In this document: piece after piece, positions 59,467 to 64,000 of the stretch | How positions within the stretch are numbered: position 1 is the first letter of the stretch | How the letters are laid out: every line of letters starts with the position of its first letter | Source: Liriodendron chinense | Taxonomy: Eukaryota > Streptophyta > Magnoliopsida > Magnoliales > Magnoliaceae | Length of the DNA: 64,000 nt | Assembly: GCA_003013855.2 (NCBI GenBank) | Contig: ML058337.1 | Coordinates: 2,542,001-2,606,000 of the forward strand | Direction: 5' to 3' | Translations under genes and position numbers: made by a program | Notes under the pieces: model-generated | Databases searched by the model: none | What the model saw: only the letters and a program-made list of their open reading frames with translations | Told to the model about the DNA's origin: nothing

Positions 59467-60090
59467 TGAATGATAATACCTTAGATAGCCAAGCATTTTC
59501 TCAACCATGTCGAAGGTTAGAGTTTGATGTTGAAATATATGATAGAGAAGCAAACCAACAAATAGAGTACAAGAAGCAATGAGAACATGTACTGGTCAAC
59601 ACAGATGAAGAGTTAGATGAAGTACCAAAAATAGGAATGGAGTTTACTTCTGACGAGAGTGCATATAAGTTTTACAATAGGTATGCTAAGAAGGTAGGGT
59701 TTAACGTTTGAAGGTTAGGTACAAAAACATCAGCTAATGGTGTCATATGTAAGAGAAAAATTTGCTGTTCTAAAGTAGTTTAAAGAAGTAAAAATAAATG
59801 AATCAATCAGCCGAAATTAATCCGTCTGATTACAAGAACTCAATGTCTGGCAAACATGATGATTAGACTTAAAATAAATGGAAAGTACATTGTGAATAAG
59901 TTTATGGCGGAGCATAACTGTGAGGTTGTTACACCAATGAAGATACACATTATGGTCACACAGAGGCTTGACTAATGCTAAAAAAGCTAAAGTGGATATA
60001 GTGAATAGTTCAAGAATAATACCTAAAGCAACTATGGCATTGTTGAGTAGAGAATCTGTAGGTGGGGAGAATTTGGGTTTCTTACCCATT
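59467..60090 (+). pseudogene. FAR1/FHY3-type (MULE transposase) N-terminal relic
   Basis: The frame PKIGMEFTSDESAYKFYNRY at about 59624 is the start of the FAR1 DNA-binding (WRKY-GCM1-type zinc finger) domain, continuing AKKVGFNV, a stop, then NGVICKRKICCSK. After stops and a frameshift, TRTQCLANMMIRLKINGKY (about 59830) and KFMAEHNCEVVTP (about 59900) give the second half of the domain with its His/Cys ligands. The catalytic transposase part is absent. Position between MULE arms indicates element-borne rather than host FAR1. Confidence 0.7.
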
Positions 60091-60748
60091 GATTACCCAA
60101 AATCATATTCATGGCCCTAATTCCAATCCGTAGAGTATAAACAAACCCCTAATCCAATCTAAAATAAAAAGAAAAAAAAAGAAAAAAAAAATCTCAAAAT
60201 TGAATTCATGGCCCTATTTTCAGTCCCTTGAGCATAAATAAACTCTCAATCCCAATCCAAAATAAAAAGAAAAAAAATCTCCAAATCGGATTTATGGCCC
60301 TAATAATTCCAATCCTTCGAGCATAAATAAATTCCTAATCCTAATTCAAAATAAAAAGAAAAAAGAAAAAGAAAAAAAAATTCCAAAATCGGATTCATGG
60401 CCCTAATTCCAATCCCTAGAGCATAAATAAATCTCTAAATATCAATTCAAAAAAAGAAAAAGAAAAAAACCCCCAAAATCGGATTCATGGCCTTATTTCC
60501 AATCCCAGAGAATAAATATATCCCTAATCTCAATTAAAAAAAAAAAAAAACGAAATAAAACCCAAAATCGAATTCATGGCCCTATTTCCAATCCCTCGAG
60601 CATAAATAAATCCCTAGAGGAAGAGATTAATCGTTCGATCGAGCTCTGAGCTCTGAGCTCTGTGAGAGATGGAGAAATTAGATGGAGTGTTCGGTTGAGT
60701 GAGAGAGGAGTCGCTGGATGTGAGATGAGCGGAAATGAGCGGAATAGA

Positions 60749-60749
<1 letters not shown>

Positions 60750-60801
<52 letters not shown>
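60750..60801. repeat. (GA)26 microsatellite in the MULE right arm
   Basis: Uninterrupted GA run; the left arm has an interrupted CT counterpart at 57920-57960. Confidence 0.95.
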
Positions 60802-60803
<2 letters not shown>

Positions 60804-60950
60804 CTCCCAAGCCAAACAACATTAAACTTTAACGGGAAAAGAGTAATAAATGAACTGTGGGCCCGCTCCTGACACAACCAGCTGGACCAATAGGAACGGA
60901 ACATGTTAGGGTCCCATTGAGGTTGGTGGATCCCCAGATCCACTTAATCC

Positions 60951-62020
60951 CATTTATCTCTCTAACTGTAGAGAGGAAAATGCTTGCGTAGCTCACCTAG
61001 TTATCTTCAGGGGTTACTTCTCTAACATGGGGAAAACAACTAAACATGCATGAAATCCACCCCATCCATCAGGTATGCCACCCCTTGTTTGGCCTTGATC
61101 CCACATATCGGGTTGATTCAACACTTAAGTGAGCTACTCCATAAAAATATGCCTAAAACTTCTAAATTCACATGGTATGGCCCACTTCAGTTTTGAATAT
61201 TGTGATTTTTAGGTAATTTTTTCATCCTGATGGGGCATAATAGATGAATGGATTGGATGGCACATAAACATGATTACTGTGAACCACCATAGCATGGGTA
61301 TGTATGTATATGCCATGAGTGTGTGGAGCATCATAATGTTTTGGGTTGAATTTCCACACTTTCGCATGCCAATCCAAACAAATAAAAGGGGAATGAAATT
61401 ATATTTCCACAACAAATGTTGCACAAAACAAACAAGCATAAAGGTGTTTCCTTGCCTTTGTGATGATCTCAACTTTTCCTCTTCTTCTATCAACAAGTTT
61501 GTTTTCCTTTCCCATATTCTGTTTTCTACCAATCCAAACACCCTCTTACAAAAGTGATTATATGACAACTTAAAAAAATTTAAAGTCCTCTATAAGAGGA
61601 GATGCACACACCCAACCCTGTCAACGTCTCTCTCTCTCTTTCTCTGACACACACACACACACACACATTCATTCACTCTCCTCTCAACGACTCCCCCCCT
61701 CTCCCACATTAAGGTCATTTGAATTAGTGGGCTCATTTCTGTTGTCCATGTGATAATTGGTTTAACATAAGGATTGGCCCAAGGCTTTATCAAGATAGGC
61801 TCGATCCATATATTTTATTAAAGCCCGAAAAAAAATACTATATTATATCAAGCCCTTTTATGTGATTTAAAATTTTTGGCAAGATTTACTGCTTTGAGCT
61901 CTGTTTGGTGTGAATACTCACTTTCTACTTGGTAAATACTTCACAAATAGCTAAACACAAAACTATTTACGTGTAGATACATTAAAGCCAAACATGTCAA
62001 AATGCAAACAATTTACCTAT
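60951..62020. other. Unassigned DNA with R3 fragment and microsatellites
   Basis: A partial R3 copy ('atggattggatggcacataaaca') is near 61180-61320. CT and CA runs lie at 61627-61667. No gene. Confidence 0.35.
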
Positions 62021-62029
62021 GGAACTCTT

Positions 62030-62330
62030 ACTAGTATTGTTCGGAGTATCTTTGATATTATCGATAATATCCTCGATATTATCTGTATCTCCAGCTCGAT
62101 GATACTGATAACATTGGCAATATTAGAATTTCCATGTATTGGCGATATATTGCTAAGTATCGCCACTGTATCGGTATCGCTAATCTATTGCTAATATTTT
62201 TTACTGTGTAATTCCAAGTGTCGCTTGTATCCCCAATATTTTCAACTGTGTAAATTCTAGGTTTCGCTTGTATCGCCAATGTATAGGCAATATTTTGATA
62301 ATATCGCCAATGTATTGATATCGCAAAAAA
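62030..62330. repeat. Dispersed ATCGCCAATATT-type degenerate repeat
   Basis: Many short, overlapping pieces of GATATTATCG, TATCGCCAATAT and inverted forms fill about 300 bp. The same flavour appears at 12060-12190 and 16360-16400 (GATATTGATATG). No coding signal. Confidence 0.5.
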
Positions 62331-63215
62331 TCTGTTTATTAAAAAAAATTCCATTTCAATTATTTTTATAGGTGCATGGATCTATGATGAAATGCATGTT
62401 TATATGTGTGTATATGTTTTGCATGGATGGATGAATGTTTGGATGGTTGGTTGGATGTGTGTGTGTGTTTTAAATAGTAGTAGCATGTTAGCATGCAAGG
62501 TGTCCCGTAGCGGTATCGGTGGGCGTAACGGTGCCCACCGTTACCGATATGGATATGGGCCGTATCGGCCGATACGCCCCTTGTAACGGTCCAAATTTTT
62601 TTTTTTTTTTGCCAAAAAAAAAAGGATTAAATCCAGAAAATTCCAAACATCCCAAATATGCATTCATTTATAATTTTGAACATGTTTATGGTGGTGAAGC
62701 GGTCTACTCTTTGGTGAAAAAGCTGTATCGGGCTGTTTGATGAATTTATGAAGCTGATAACCTGGAATTAACTGCAAAACTTATAAATTCAAATTTCTAA
62801 CTGTCTAATATCAATAATATGTATATTAGAATAAATGTAACATCAAAGTATTTCAATTTTCACATGTGCTACTATTTTTTATAATTTACTTTATATTATT
62901 TACATACCTGAGGAGTGATGAGTGAGGAATGAGGATTGGGGAGTGAGGACTGAGGACTTGCAAAAAAATAATGTATAAGACTAATCTTATCTTGAATCTA
63001 TGACTCTTGTCCTGCCAATTGAACATTCTAAAGTAGAAAAAAAATTAGTAGTACCTGATATACTCCCCTGCAAGCATGTTGATTAAAGATTACTTGACTG
63101 GTTGTCACTTGTCAGGGGAGTTATTTTAAACACAAGTTCAACAATGTAAAGTGTGTGTTTTTTTGGTGAATGTGTGACCGTGTGGGTAATGGAAAAGACT
63201 CACCCGACCGAACTC
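62331..63215. other. Unassigned DNA with a palindromic patch
   Basis: At 62517-62548 GGTGGGC and GCCCACC form a hairpin around GTAACGGT, and GTATCGGCCGATAC (about 62562-62575) is a perfect palindrome. From 62600 to 63160 the sequence is AT-rich without a gene. A GAGTGAGGA-type short repeat is at 62912-62958. Confidence 0.4.
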
Positions 63216-64000
63216 ACCACCAAAATGAAAACCTGCTTTGTTGTGGTTGCTCAACCTCCACGTCCTCGTCATTATCGTCGGGTTGTTGCGGTCTTATTGT
63301 TTGCATATCCATAATATTCAGTGCCGGAGGGAAAGACCAGGTCAACGAAACCCGATGATGACTGATCCTGACTAGGTAAAGATTCTGACCTTGAGTAAGG
63401 ATATCTACCAGTGCCCGTCGAATAGCCGTGCCCATATTGGTACTCGTATTCAGGCTGTTGAGATTGAGTTGAATAACTTGGATTTGGTTCATATGGTAGA
63501 TGTGGAACAGCGTCAGGAGGACTACGCCAACATGAAAGTGGCGGAGCAGGTTCCCTATAATCCCATTGGCTGTAAGAATACCCATAATTCCTCGGATCAT
63601 AGCCATACGCATGCCGATGTTCTAGATTTGTCGGTGTAGATCACGGTGTAGGACCTGTAGGTGCAGGACCTGCAGGTGCACTACCGGAGCCAGGCTCCTC
63701 CTGCTAGCTGTATCGTGACTCAGTACACTCATAAGTTTGACCCCCCCGGCCCCGCTTGCTTCGTCGAAGCTCATCAGCCTCGCGATCCATAGACGGCTGT
63801 ATGGTATCAGTGGCCCTGGTAGGTTGAGCAATGACAGAAGTGGGACCAGCATTAGGTGCATCATCATCATCATCTGTTTCAGTATTGCTGGAGCTCGCAC
63901 TCTTCTGTTGAGTTTGCATGAAATCTGCCCCCCTTTCTGGGTCTAACACAAATGCACGACTCTCTTGCTGCGCCTTGTGTATTTCTTGGTCTTCAACTTC
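63216..64000 (-). pseudogene. C-terminal tail of a hAT-type transposase-like protein, decayed
   Basis: From the window edge the minus strand reads an open frame (QESRAFVLDPERGADFMQTQ), then an acidic DDDDDAP patch, then DELRRSKRGRGGQTYECTES. After two in-frame stops a Tyr/Ser/Pro-rich tail follows (YGYDPRNYGYSYSQWDYREP; PEYEYQYGHGYSTG). In another frame the end reads EVEQPQQSRFSFWW and stop. Such acidic-then-tyrosine-rich tails are familiar from C-termini of plant BED/DUF659/hAT proteins. The diagnostic dimerisation domain would lie beyond the window, so the family is a suggestion. Confidence 0.4.

Larger units (their letters stand above)
57765..60950 (+). mobile_element. MULE with long tandem-repeat-containing TIRs
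   Basis: Flanks CATTTATTT (57756-57764) and CATTTATCT (60951-60959) match at 8 of 9. The inverted arms begin near GGATTTAGTGGATCC / GGATTAAGTGGATCT and are alignable for several hundred bases: GTCAGGAGCGGGCCCA, a CT/GA tract, GAGCTCGATCGA. Beyond this each arm holds 4-6 diverged repeats of 'ggaattagggccatgaatccgattttggg' type (58240-58660 and, inverted, 60090-60610). Between the arms is a FAR1/MULE transposase relic. It lies in the presumed nicalin intron. Confidence 0.7.

Noticed and set aside
61896..61998. Small MITE with TGTTTGGTGTG/AGCCAAACA ends
   Set aside because: Only about 8 terminal bases pair and no target duplication was found; too weak to call.

Overview
The window is plant nuclear DNA, almost entirely nested transposable elements, with one recognisable host-gene piece. 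That piece is the first exon of a nicalin gene at 55986-56268. Plant-type splice sites, LTR elements of the Tat, Athila and Copia lineages, hAT, MULE and MITE copies, and CT/GT/GA microsatellites all point to a large repeat-rich angiosperm genome. A dispersed repeat reading like GGCCCACCATGATGTATG occurs many times; from memory such repeats are common in magnoliids, but that placement is only a guess. No bacterial-style operon, rRNA gene, canonical tRNA gene or CRISPR array is visible.

Left part (1-10580): Tat-lineage Ty3/gypsy material. An antisense gene on the minus strand (1-2190, continuing past the left edge) has three exons joined in frame, a PF04195-type domain, a long coiled coil and its own TATA box. 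It lies next to a polypurine tract and a Tat LTR (2628-3459). A decayed plus-strand gag-pol follows (3555-7262). A deletion fuses its RNase H region to the start of a second antisense ORF, which is itself cut by another repeat (7497-9010). A second Tat LTR lies at 9551-10580.

Middle left (10581-18260): unassigned repeat-like DNA, a small MITE (12777-13069), a cluster of the CATGATGTATG repeat (14570-15930) and a solo LTR with 5-bp target duplication (16409-17957).

Middle (18261-34388): a decayed Copia element with LTRs at 18261 and 29200. It is stretched by at least three later insertions whose target-site duplications can be read: hAT-like 18935-19834, hAT-like 23608-24562 inside the gag zinc knuckle, and an Athila-like solo LTR 25574-26890 inside integrase. 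Then come an Athila-like LTR remnant and a minus-strand Tat gag (30400-32525) whose zinc-knuckle segment is tandemly triplicated, with its LTR at 32589-33091.

Centre (34394-42357): a complete, young Athila-type element with a perfect GTCAT duplication and LTRs about 0.6% diverged. It has a PBS, a PPT and an intact 948-codon gag-protease ORF, but no reverse transcriptase or integrase. Its LTRs carry an array of CG-rich palindromes spaced about 53 bp, just upstream of the TATA box.

Right part (42450-64000): a MULE-like element (9-bp TSD) containing another repeat that in turn contains a solo LTR; a long chromovirus-like solo LTR (46725-49320); an AT-rich block; a gag-only gypsy remnant with paired LTRs (51375-53974); a third antisense-ORF/promoter remnant; a MITE; the nicalin promoter and exon 1; a tRNA-like dimeric repeat; a MULE with long terminal inverted repeats around a FAR1/MULE transposase relic (57765-60950); and the decayed C-terminus of a hAT-type transposase at the right edge. 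The rest of nicalin is not visible, so its first intron must continue beyond the insertions or the copy is truncated.
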